From JBLNDJ01 sp050261515 (GTDB lineage Bacteria; Acidobacteriota; Terriglobia; Bryobacterales; Bryobacteraceae): 43,616 nucleotides of DNA. Shown here one piece after another: positions 15,992 to 24,300 of the stretch (position 1 is its first letter; every line of letters starts with the position of its first letter). The position numbers were made by a program, and so were the translations under genes. The notes under the pieces are model-generated. The model was not told where the DNA came from, made no database searches, and saw only the letters and a list, made by a program, of their open reading frames with translations. The stretch covers positions 1-43,616 of the forward strand of contig JBLNDJ010000029.1 of NCBI GenBank assembly GCA_050261515.1, in the 5' to 3' direction.

Positions 15992-15997
15992 TATGAT
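15984..15997 (+). promoter_or_regulatory. candidate extended -10 promoter overlapped by a palindromic operator (GntR gene)
   Basis: The sequence 15984-15996 is a perfect inverted repeat (TCATAT-G-ATATGA), an AT-rich island in GC-rich DNA. It contains TGATATGAT at 15989-15997, an extended -10 element (TGn-TATGAT). A transcript starting about seven bases downstream would begin almost at TTG 16006 and be nearly leaderless. The palindrome is a natural autoregulatory site for the adjacent FadR-type regulator. No good -35 is seen. Spacing fits, but this is inference. Confidence 0.45.
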
Positions 15998-16005
15998 GAA
16001 TCGCC

Positions 16006-16758
16006 TTGGAGCCCTCGGCGACATCCTTCTCGCGCGTTTCCGCGCCCGAAAACCTGCATGACCGGGTAACCCGGACGCTCGCCCTGCGCGTGCTCGAGGC
16101 CGAGCGCGCATCCCGCACGCTCGTGTTCCCGAACGAAGCCGAGCTGTGCCAGCAGCTTGGGGTCAGCCGCACCGTCGTTCGTGAAGCCGTGAAGGTGCTC
16201 GCGGACAAAGGCATGGTGCAGGTGCGGCCGCGGTCGGGCACGCGCGCACGCAGCCGCGCGGAGTGGAACCTGCTCGATCCGGACATCCTTGCCTGGCAAG
16301 CGCAGCTCCGGCCGGACGCGCAGTTCCTGCGCGACCTGTGCGAGGTGCGGCTGGCGATCGAGCCGGTGGCCTCCGGGTTCGCCGCGTTGCGCGCCACCGC
16401 GGGCGAAATCGCCGCCATCGGGCGCTGCCTGGAGGAGCGCGAGAATCCCGGCGATGTCGTGGCCCTCGACCTGCAATTCCACGCGGCCGTGGTCGCGGCG
16501 TGTCATAACACGCTGCTCGAACACCTGAGCGCGACCATCCGTGAGCCGTTCCGCATCGCGCTTTCGTACACATCGCGGCTGGCTGCTTCGGCCGAGCTCG
16601 ACCTCGCGGCCCATCGCAAGCTGTTCGACGCGATCGCGCACCGCGATCCGCTCAAGGCGCGCGCGGCCTCGGACGAAATCATCGGGCTCGCCATGCTGTC
16701 GGTCGAGCAGGTCATCCGTTCGAAAGCCTTCCAGCAGGAAGCCCGGCGCAGGAGTTGA
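16006..16758 (+). CDS. FadR-type (FCD) GntR-family transcription regulator
   Basis: The 250-residue protein has an N-terminal winged helix (about 18-85: LAL-R-VLEAE...FPNEAELCQQLGVSRTVVREAVKVLADKGMVQVRPRSGTR) and a C-terminal all-helical FCD domain (about 95-240). That domain carries DLCEVRLAIEPVASGFAA, DLQFHAAVVAACHN and AHRKLFDAIAHRD, whose Asp and His residues normally hold a metal and a carboxylate effector. Start TTG 16006 is the only usable start after the in-frame stop at 15997. It ends one base before cooC-1, so it is the first gene of the CODH/ACS operon and probably its regulator (inference). The effector is unknown. Confidence 0.9.
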   Translation: MEPSATSFSRVSAPENLHDRVTRTLALRVLEAERASRTLVFPNEAELCQQLGVSRTVVREAVKVLADKGMVQVRPRSGTRARSRAEWNLLDPDILAWQAQLRPDAQFLRDLCEVRLAIEPVASGFAALRATAGEIAAIGRCLEERENPGDVVALDLQFHAAVVAACHNTLLEHLSATIREPFRIALSYTSRLAASAELDLAAHRKLFDAIAHRDPLKARAASDEIIGLAMLSVEQVIRSKAFQQEARRRS

Positions 16759-16759
16759 C

Positions 16760-17572
16760 GTGATCGGAAGCATGGCTGGGCCCAAGGGCCTGAAACTCGC
16801 GATATCGGGCAAGGGCGGCGTCGGCAAATCCACCGTCGCGGGAACGCTCGCGCGGCTCTGGGCCGCAGCGGGCGTGCGCGTGCTCGCGATTGACGCCGAC
16901 CCCGATGCAAACCTCGCCTCCGCGATCGGGATGCCGCCGGAGTTGCGCGCCACCATCCGCAGCATCGCGAGCGAGCGCCGGCTGATCGAGGAGCGCACGG
17001 GCGCGAAAGTGCGCGAGTTCGGCCAGATGTTCAAGCTGAACCCCGAGGTCGCCGATATCGCCGAGCGGTACGCGGTGAACCACGCGGGCGTCGATCTGCT
17101 TGTGCTGGGAGCGGTCGAGCGCGTCGAAGGCGGTTGCGCCTGCCCGGAAAGCGTGCTGCTGAAGAGCCTGGTCCGGCATTTGGTTTTGCATCGCGGGGAA
17201 GTCGCGATTCTCGACATGGAGGCCGGCATCGAGCATCTCGGCCGCGGCACCGCCATGGGCGTCGATGCGATGCTGGCCGTGGTGGAGCCGGGCCGCCGCA
17301 GCGTCGAGACCGCGCTGCGCGTGCGCGAGATGAGCGCGGCGCTCGGAATACGAAGCTTCCTCGTCGTGCTCAACAAATCCACCGATGTGGAGCAGGACCG
17401 GCGCTGGATCGCCGCCGAGTTCGGCCCGGGCGTCCTGGCCGGCGTCATCCCTTACGACACGCGCGTCGCGCAGGCCGACCGCCTCGGCCTCTCGCTGTTC
17501 GAGCCGGCCTACAACGATTTGCTGGTGCCTTTTCGAGATTTGCTGCACGCCCTCATAGGAGAACCCCGATGA
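16760..17572 (+). CDS. cooC: CooC-type nickel-insertion ATPase 1
   Basis: The 270-residue MinD-like P-loop ATPase has KLAISGKGGVGKSTVA (Walker A, two lysines), IDADPDANLASAIG, and CACPES near residue 131. The C-x-C pair in that motif is the metal-binding signature of CooC at the dimer interface. CooC loads nickel into the C-cluster of carbon monoxide dehydrogenase; related proteins mature the A-cluster of ACS. GTG 16760 with AGGAG five bases upstream is preferred; ATG 16772 is an in-frame alternative. The stop overlaps the next start (ATGA). A second, different CooC lies 1.1 kb downstream. Confidence 0.92.
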   Translation: MIGSMAGPKGLKLAISGKGGVGKSTVAGTLARLWAAAGVRVLAIDADPDANLASAIGMPPELRATIRSIASERRLIEERTGAKVREFGQMFKLNPEVADIAERYAVNHAGVDLLVLGAVERVEGGCACPESVLLKSLVRHLVLHRGEVAILDMEAGIEHLGRGTAMGVDAMLAVVEPGRRSVETALRVREMSAALGIRSFLVVLNKSTDVEQDRRWIAAEFGPGVLAGVIPYDTRVAQADRLGLSLFEPAYNDLLVPFRDLLHALIGEPR

Positions 17573-18612
17573 ATTTCGAACCGCGATGCCTCGCGACCGC
17601 CATCGGCAGCCTGCCGCACGCCGCCGCGGCCGATGCCATGAAGGTTGTCCTGTCGAGCATTCCCGACGCCCCCATCTGGCCGCAACTGCCCTCCAAGGGA
17701 CTCAACGAGCAGATGGAGGTGCAGTACAGCGAAGGCGTCCCGCGCGTCGTGATCGATGGCGCCAGACAGCGCATGTACATCGACACCACCGGCGACTACT
17801 CGATGGAGCTCGCCGCCTTCTACGAGAATTACCTCGCCGAGAACCTGGACGCATTCGCGATCACGCCCGAATTCTCCCAGGGCATCCCGGCGCTCGAAGC
17901 GGCGCTGACAGCATCGGGCGGCACGCGCCCGTTTGTGAAAGTACAGACCACCGGACCGATCAGCTTCGGCCTCACCATCGTCGATGAGAACAAGCGCGCC
18001 ATCTACTACAACGCCGAGTTCATCGATGTGGTGGTGAAGGCGCTGGCGATGAAGTGCCGCTGGCAGATTCGCAAGTTCAGGCCGTATGCGCAGGGCGTGA
18101 TCTGCTTCATCGACGAGCCGATTCTGTCGGCGTTCGGCTCCTCGACCTACGTGAGCGTCACGCGCGAAGACGTGGTCGCGAAGATCGGCGAAGTGGTCGA
18201 GGCTGTTCACCAGGAAGGCGCGCTCGCGGGCGTGCACTGCTGCGGCAACACCGAGTGGCCGATTCTGATTGATGCGGGCGTGGACATCGTGAACTTCGAC
18301 GCGTTCGACTATGGCGAGACCATCGCGCTCTATCCGGCCGCGGTGCGCGCGCACATCGAACGCGGAGGCGTGCTGGCCTGGGGCATCGTCCCGACCAACT
18401 CCGCCAAGATTCAGGCGCAGACGCCCGAGTCGCTCGCCGAGAAATTCCTGGCCTCGGTCGCCAACCTGTCGAAGGCCAGCGGCCTCGACGCCTGGACCAT
18501 CCGGCGCCAGGCGCTCGTGACGCCGTCGTGCGGAACAGGCTCGCTCCCGGTGGCCGACGCCGAGCGCGTCTTTTGCACCCTGCACGACACCAGCGCCATC
18601 CTGCGGGCGTAG
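17569..18612 (+). CDS. MetE/UroD-like zinc methyltransferase in the CODH/ACS operon
   Basis: The 347-residue TIM-barrel protein begins LATAIGSLPHAAAADAM, followed by PIWPQLP and a TGPISFGLT strand. H223-C224-C225-G-N and C321 (TPSCGTG) reproduce the H-x-C...C zinc site of MtaA/MtbA and MetE-type methyltransferases, which activate a thiol or handle methyl-corrinoid transfer. Similar proteins are annotated 'methionine synthase' or 'uroporphyrinogen decarboxylase family' in anaerobes with a Wood-Ljungdahl pathway. The true substrate is unknown; methyl transfer to or from the corrinoid protein is the leading idea (inference). The ATG overlaps the cooC-1 stop. It is too short for full-length MetE (about 750 residues). 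Confidence 0.85.
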   Translation: MNFEPRCLATAIGSLPHAAAADAMKVVLSSIPDAPIWPQLPSKGLNEQMEVQYSEGVPRVVIDGARQRMYIDTTGDYSMELAAFYENYLAENLDAFAITPEFSQGIPALEAALTASGGTRPFVKVQTTGPISFGLTIVDENKRAIYYNAEFIDVVVKALAMKCRWQIRKFRPYAQGVICFIDEPILSAFGSSTYVSVTREDVVAKIGEVVEAVHQEGALAGVHCCGNTEWPILIDAGVDIVNFDAFDYGETIALYPAAVRAHIERGGVLAWGIVPTNSAKIQAQTPESLAEKFLASVANLSKASGLDAWTIRRQALVTPSCGTGSLPVADAERVFCTLHDTSAILRA

Positions 18613-18633
18613 TGGGGGCGACTCCCGGTCCGC

Positions 18634-18652
18634 GGCCGGCCCCTGGCCGGCC
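18634..18652 (+). other. intercistronic hairpin inside the CODH/ACS operon
   Basis: A perfect 8-bp inverted repeat of GGCCGGCC (18634-18641 and 18645-18652) with a 3-base loop lies in the only sizeable gap of the operon (57 bp), before cooC-2. There is no T-run after it, so an mRNA-stability or processing element is more likely than a terminator. Confidence 0.5.
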
Positions 18653-18669
18653 AAGACAGGACACCAGCC

Positions 18670-19455
18670 ATGGCATTCACAATCGCAATGACCGGAAAAG
18701 GAGGCGTCGGCAAAACGACGCTTTCGGCGCTCACAGTGCGCCATTTCGCCGCAGCCGGCGCCAACCCAGTCCTGGCCGTCGATGCCGACTCCAACATCAA
18801 CCTCCACGAGCTCCTCGGTATCCCCTGCCCACCCACCGTTGGCGGAATCCGCGAAGATGCGCGTAGCCGGGCCGCCGAGCTCAAGGGCATCTCCAAACAC
18901 GAATTCCTCGATCTCCGCGTCAACGAAGCGCTCGTCGAGCAGCGCGGCTACGACCTCCTCGCGATGGGCCGCCCGGAAGGCCAGGGCTGCTACTGCTTCG
19001 CGAACAACGTGCTTCGCGACGTCCTCCAGAAGCTTGCCGCCAACTACCACACCATCGTTCTCGACAGCGAAGCGGGCCTGGAGCACATTGCGCGCCGCAC
19101 GCTGTTCGCGCTCGACTGGCTCGTGCTCGTCTCCGATTGCACCGTGCGGGGCGTCCGCACCGCGGCCCGCATCTCCGCCCTCGCCGACGAAGTGAAGCTG
19201 CCCGCCGCGCACCGCGGCCTGGTCGTCAATCGCGTGGCGGACGGCATCCTGCCGATCGCGGTCCACGCCGAAATCGAGGCTTCCGGGTTGGACCTGCTCG
19301 CCGCCATTCCGTTCGACCCGAGCGTCGCGGCCATGGACGCCGGCGGCGCCTGCGTGGACGACATCCCCGCCGGCGCACCCGTCCGCCTCGCCGCCCAATC
19401 GCTGATAGACAAGCTGCTGTCCCCAGCCGTCAGGAGAGACCTGGATGTCGCATAG
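18670..19455 (+). CDS. cooC: CooC-type maturation ATPase 2 (CooC/AcsF-like)
   Basis: The 261-residue P-loop ATPase has TIAMTGKGGVGKTTLSAL, VDADSNINLHELLG and GQGCYCFANNVLRDVL. The GCYC motif supplies the paired cysteines expected of CooC/AcsF. LDSEAGLEHIARRT is the Walker B/switch region shared with CooC. It is clearly distinct from the first copy (GCYCFAN against GCACPES), so the two may serve different clusters, for example C-cluster and A-cluster (inference). ATG 18670; the gene overlaps cooS by 11 bases. Confidence 0.92.
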   Translation: MAFTIAMTGKGGVGKTTLSALTVRHFAAAGANPVLAVDADSNINLHELLGIPCPPTVGGIREDARSRAAELKGISKHEFLDLRVNEALVEQRGYDLLAMGRPEGQGCYCFANNVLRDVLQKLAANYHTIVLDSEAGLEHIARRTLFALDWLVLVSDCTVRGVRTAARISALADEVKLPAAHRGLVVNRVADGILPIAVHAEIEASGLDLLAAIPFDPSVAAMDAGGACVDDIPAGAPVRLAAQSLIDKLLSPAVRRDLDVA

Positions 19456-21385
19456 CCCGCAGGAACCGGTTTCGCTCGACCCGGCCATTAACGAGATGGT
19501 CCAAATCGCCGCGAGCGAATCCGTCCCCACAGTCTGGGACCGCTACAAAGCCCAACACCCGCAGTGTAAGTTCGGGACCGACGGCGTGTGCTGCCGCCTG
19601 TGCCACATGGGCCCCTGCCGCATCACCCCCAAGGCGAAATCCGGCATCTGCGGAGCGGACGCGGACACGATCACGGCACGCAACCTGCTGCGCGAGATCG
19701 CCGCCGGCACGGCCGCACATTCCGATCACGGCCGCATGCTCGTCCGCACGCTGAAGCGCGTCTCCGAGGGCAAGGGCGGCGACTACAAGATAGCGGACCC
19801 GCGGCGCCTGCGTGAGGCGGCGCGCATTTTCGAGATCGAGACCGAAGGCCGGGCCGACCTCGCCATCGCGGGCGACCTCGCCGATCGGTTCTTCGCGCAG
19901 TTCGCATGGTCGGAGGAACCGAACGCGACCCTGAAGCTCGCGCCGCCGCGCCGCCAGGCGCTCTGGAAGAAGCTCGGCATCGAACCGCACGGCATCGATT
20001 CCGCCGTGGTCGAACTGCTGCACCGCACGCACATGGGCGTCGATCACGACTTCCGCCACCTCATCCTGGGCGGGCTCAAGTGCAGCCTGGCCGACGGCTG
20101 GGCCGGCTCCGCCATCGCGACCGTCGTCTCCGACATTCTCTTCGGAACACCGAAGCCGATCCGCAGCAAGGTAAACCTGGGCGTGCTCGCCGAAGACAAG
20201 GTAAACATCATCGTCCACGGCCATGAACCGACGCTTTCGGAGATGCTGGCCATCGCGGCGGGCGACCGGGAACTGATCGCCTACGCGCGCTCGAAGGGCG
20301 CGGCGGGCATCAACGTCGCGGGCATCTGCTGCACGGCGAACGAAGTCCTGATGCGCCACGGCCTCCCGATCGCGGGCAACTTCCTGCAACAGGAACTCGC
20401 CATACTCACCGGCGCGGTCGAGACCATGATCATCGACGTCCAGTGCGTGATGCCGTCGCTCGCGCAGGTGGCGCGCTGCTTCCACACGAAGCTGGTGAGC
20501 ACCTCCGAGATCGCGCACAGCGTGGACGCCGAACAGATCACGTTCGATGTCGAGCGCGGCTACGAGCACGCCGTGCGGCTCATCCGCGGTGCCATCGACA
20601 ACTACGAGCGCCGCGACGCCAGCCGCGTCCACATTCCGAAGCGGGCCATGGAGCTCGTGGCCGGCTTCTCGAACGAGACCATCTTCCACATGCTCGGCGG
20701 CCGCTTCCGCAGCACGTTCCGCCCGCTGAACGACGCCATCATCGACGGCCGCATCCGCGGCGTGTGCGGCATCATCGGCTGCAACAACCCGAAGGTCACG
20801 GTGGACCAGGCGCACGTGCGGCTCGCCGAAGAGCTGATCAAGCGCAACGTGCTGGTGCTGCAAACCGGATGCGCCGCGGTGGCCTGCGCCAAGGCCGGGC
20901 TGCTGGTTCCCGAAGCCGCGCTCGAAAAAGCCGGCGACACCCTGCGCGAAGTGTGCGAGGCAGTAGGCATTCCGCCCGTGCTGCACATGGGCTCGTGCGT
21001 GGATAACAGCCGCATCCTGACGGCCGCAACGAATCTGCTCATGGAAGGCGGGCTCGGCGAGGATCTCTCGGACCTGCCCGCGGCCGGCGCCGCGCCCGAG
21101 TGGATGAGCGAGAAAGCCGTCGCCATCGGCCACTACTTTGTAGCGAGCGGAATGTACGTCGTGCTCGGCCACCCTCTTTATGTCGAGGGCAGCGAGAACG
21201 TCACGAAGCTGCTCTGCGAAGAGATGGAGAGCATCACCGGCGGCCGGTTCGAGTGGGAGCCGGACCCCGTGCTTGCGGCCGAAAAGATTCTCGCGCACAT
21301 CGAGCACAAGCGCGATGCGCTGCGAATCAACGTTAGGAAAGAACGGAAACTGTTCGACATGAAGGAGCGCCGGGAACTGCAATGA
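19445..21385 (+). CDS. cooS: anaerobic Ni-Fe carbon monoxide dehydrogenase catalytic subunit
   Basis: This 646-residue protein interconverts CO and CO2. N-terminal cysteines C41, C49, C50, C53, C58 and C69 (CKFGTDGVCCRLCHMGPC...GICG) form the D- and B-cluster sites. The C-cluster ligands are all present: H260 (GHEPTLSE), C295/C296 (GICCTANE), C334 (DVQCVMP), C446 (GCNNP), C476 (TGCAA) and C518 (GSCVDN). Length is normal for bacterial CooS/AcsA. The catalytic form, the gene order and the adjacent ACS genes point to a CODH/ACS complex rather than a stand-alone respiratory CODH. The stop overlaps the next start (ATGA). Oxygen sensitivity implies anaerobic use. Confidence 0.97.
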   Translation: MSHSPQEPVSLDPAINEMVQIAASESVPTVWDRYKAQHPQCKFGTDGVCCRLCHMGPCRITPKAKSGICGADADTITARNLLREIAAGTAAHSDHGRMLVRTLKRVSEGKGGDYKIADPRRLREAARIFEIETEGRADLAIAGDLADRFFAQFAWSEEPNATLKLAPPRRQALWKKLGIEPHGIDSAVVELLHRTHMGVDHDFRHLILGGLKCSLADGWAGSAIATVVSDILFGTPKPIRSKVNLGVLAEDKVNIIVHGHEPTLSEMLAIAAGDRELIAYARSKGAAGINVAGICCTANEVLMRHGLPIAGNFLQQELAILTGAVETMIIDVQCVMPSLAQVARCFHTKLVSTSEIAHSVDAEQITFDVERGYEHAVRLIRGAIDNYERRDASRVHIPKRAMELVAGFSNETIFHMLGGRFRSTFRPLNDAIIDGRIRGVCGIIGCNNPKVTVDQAHVRLAEELIKRNVLVLQTGCAAVACAKAGLLVPEAALEKAGDTLREVCEAVGIPPVLHMGSCVDNSRILTAATNLLMEGGLGEDLSDLPAAGAAPEWMSEKAVAIGHYFVASGMYVVLGHPLYVEGSENVTKLLCEEMESITGGRFEWEPDPVLAAEKILAHIEHKRDALRINVRKERKLFDMKERRELQ

Positions 21386-24300
21386 GCAAGCTGATCGCTT
21401 CTTCGGCCATTCGCGGCGCGCACGCGATCGTGCGTCAGGCGGAGGAGATCGTCGCGCGCGCTGTCGCGGCCAAGGGCGCCCGGTGCGCTGCGGGCTTTCC
21501 GGATACGGCGTATTCGCTGCCCGTGATCTACTCGCTGCTCGGCCGCCGCGTGGACACGCTCGCCGATATGGAGCCCGTGCTCGCGGAGTGCCGCTCGCTG
21601 CTGCCTCCCGAGCCCTCGGACAAAACCTGGCTGCCGTATCTCGGCAACGCGCTCGACGCTGGCGTTGCCACGCTGTTCGCCTTCGAGCTGATCGAGGCAT
21701 GCAAGTACCTGATCGGGCCGAGCCCGGTGAACGGCCTGTGGCTCGGAGCCGCGAACGACGCCATCATCCGCGAGCGCGGCATCGAGTTCGTGGATGGTTC
21801 CGCCCCCGGCTTCGCGGCCGTCGTGGGCGCCGCGCCGACGGTCGAACACGCCGCCCGCATCGCGCGCGAATTGCAGGAGAAGAATCTCTACGTCTTCATC
21901 GCCGGCCACACCAACGGCGTCTCCTTCGCCGAGCAGTTGGAGCAGGCTGGAGTCGAACTCGGCTGGGCCACGCGCCTGGTGCCGTTCGGCAAAGAGATCT
22001 CCGCCGCGATCTACGCGCTCGGCTTCGCCAACCGCGTCGCCCTCAGCTTCGGAAGCGTGAAGCCGGGCGACTACCAGCGCAACCTGAGATACAACAAGGA
22101 CCGAACGTTCGCCTTCGTCATGGCGCTCGGTGAAGTGACCGAAGAGAAGTACGCGGCCGCGGCCGGCGCCATCTCCTACGGCTTCCCAACCATTGCCGAT
22201 ACGGACATCCCGCAGATCCTGCCCACGGGCATCTGCACCTACGAGCACGTGGTCTCGTCGGTGCCCATCGAACGCATCGTGGAGAAGTCTCTCGAAGTGC
22301 GCGGCTGCAAGGTGAAGGTTGCGCGCGTGCCTGTGCCCGTCGCCTACGGCCCCGCGTTTGAAGGCGAGCGCATCCGCAAGGAGCAGACGCACGTCGAGTT
22401 CGGCGGCAACAAGAGCACCGCGTTCGAGTACGTGACCACGCGCGAGTTGACTGAGGTCGAGGACGGTAGGATCACCGTTGTGGGCCCGGAGGCCGCGGAC
22501 GTCCCCGAGGGCTCCGTGCTGCCGATCGCGATCTGGGTCGAGGTGGCCGGGCGCAAGATGCAGTCCGACTTCGAGCCGATCCTCGAGCGCCAGATCCACC
22601 ACATGATCAACGGCGCCGAGGGCGTGTGGCACATGGGCCAGCGCGACATTATCTGGATGCGCATCAGCAAAGCCGCGCGCGCCAAGGGGTTCGAGATCCG
22701 GCATCTGGGCGAGATCGTCCGCGCGCGCTTTCTGAACGACTATCCGTCGATCGTGGACAAGGTCCAGGTGACGCTCTACACGGATAAGAAGGAAGTCGAA
22801 TCGCGCGTTGCCGAAGCGCGCCAGACTTACCGCGCGCGCAACCAGCGCCTCGAATCGCTGACCGACGACAACGTCGATACGTTCTACTCCTGCCTGCTTT
22901 GCCAGAGCTTCGCGCCGAACCACGTTTGCGTCATCACGCCCGAACGGCTCGGCTTGTGCGGCGCCTACAACTGGCTCGACGGCAAGGCGGCCTACGAGGT
23001 CGATCCGACCGGCCCGAACCAGCCGATCCTCAAGGGCGAGTGCCTGGACCCGGTGCGCGGCCAGTGGGCGAACATCAACGAGTACGTCTACACCAACTCG
23101 AAGCAGACGATCGCGAAGTTCAATGTGTATTCGATGCTCGAGCATCCGATGACGAGTTGCGGCTGCTTCGAAGCGATCGTCGCGATGCTGCCCGAGTGCA
23201 ACGGCGTCATGGTAGTGAACCGCGAGTACATGGGCGAAACGCCGGCGGGCATGAAGTTTTCGACGCTGGCGAACATGACCGGCGGCGGACAGCAGACCCC
23301 GGGCTTCATCGGGATCGGCAAGGCGTACCTGGCGAGCCGCAAGTTCATCGCGGCCGAGGGCGGGCACCGGCGCATCGTCTGGATGCCGAGCGAGCTGAAG
23401 CAGGAGCTTCGCGAGGATCTCGAAGCGATCGGCCGCAGGCTCGGCGTGGAGGGTTTTGTGGACCTGATTGCCGACGAAAACATTGGCACCGACACCGCGT
23501 CTGTCCGCAAGCATCTGGAGAGCGTGAAGCACCCGGCGCTCGCCATGCCCGACATCATGCAATCCTCGCCCGAACCACCCGCACTGGAAGCCCCCCGCGG
23601 GGCGGAGGTTCCCGTCCGCGGCAGGCCCCCCGCCCGGTCTGCCGAGCCGGAGCCGGCGCCCGCGGCGCCACCCCCGGACGGTATCCCCTCGATCATCGCT
23701 GTCCTCGAAAAATTCCGCGACGTGCCGATTCGCACGCAAATCGAGCCCGGCATGACCGCGCAGCAGCAAATGGCCGCGCTGCAAACCTCCACCGCCCTGC
23801 ACCTGCTCCACGCCGGAGCCAACATGCTCCTCATGTACACCGGCGAACCCGGAGAAGCGCCGCACCCCGCGCCGCCCGCCGTGCCGGAGACGGAGCCAAT
23901 CGCGGCGCCCGCCGTGCCTGAGCCTGAGCCGATCGCGGCGCCCGAACCCGAACCGGAGCCCCCCGCCACCTCCGCCGTAATCGCCCGCCCACTGACTTTC
24001 GCCGTCCCCTCCGAAAAAATCTCCGGCCGCGTCGGTATCGTAACCCTCGGCGGCGCCGGCACCCGCACCTCAGCCCTCGAAATCGGTGGCGCCGCCGCGC
24101 TCCCGTTCCGTCACTTCGAAGGCGATACCGGCCACCCCGCCGCCATCGCCATGGAAGTCTTCGACACGCCGCCCAAGCACCTCCCCGGCGCACTCCGCAC
24201 TGCCTACGGCGCCCTGCTCAACGACCCCGCGGCCATGGCGCGCCATTGCGTCGAGAAGCTCGGCGCGCAGGCCATCAGCGTCCGCCTCTGGGGCGCGCAT

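Noticed and set aside
15993..16061. short ATG ORF (M-M-N-R-L...) overlapping the GntR start
   Set aside because: The frame ends after 22 codons inside the regulator gene and has no Shine-Dalgarno; the ATG lies within the -10/palindrome.
17569..18612. annotation as uroporphyrinogen decarboxylase or full cobalamin-independent methionine synthase
   Set aside because: The zinc-site pattern H-x-C...C points to a methyltransferase rather than HemE, and at 347 residues it is less than half of MetE.
21178..23865. 895-residue open frame on the minus strand opposite acsB
   Set aside because: Composition is typical of a shadow frame (His/Asp/Arg-rich, no motifs), and the plus-strand gene has all A-cluster cysteines.
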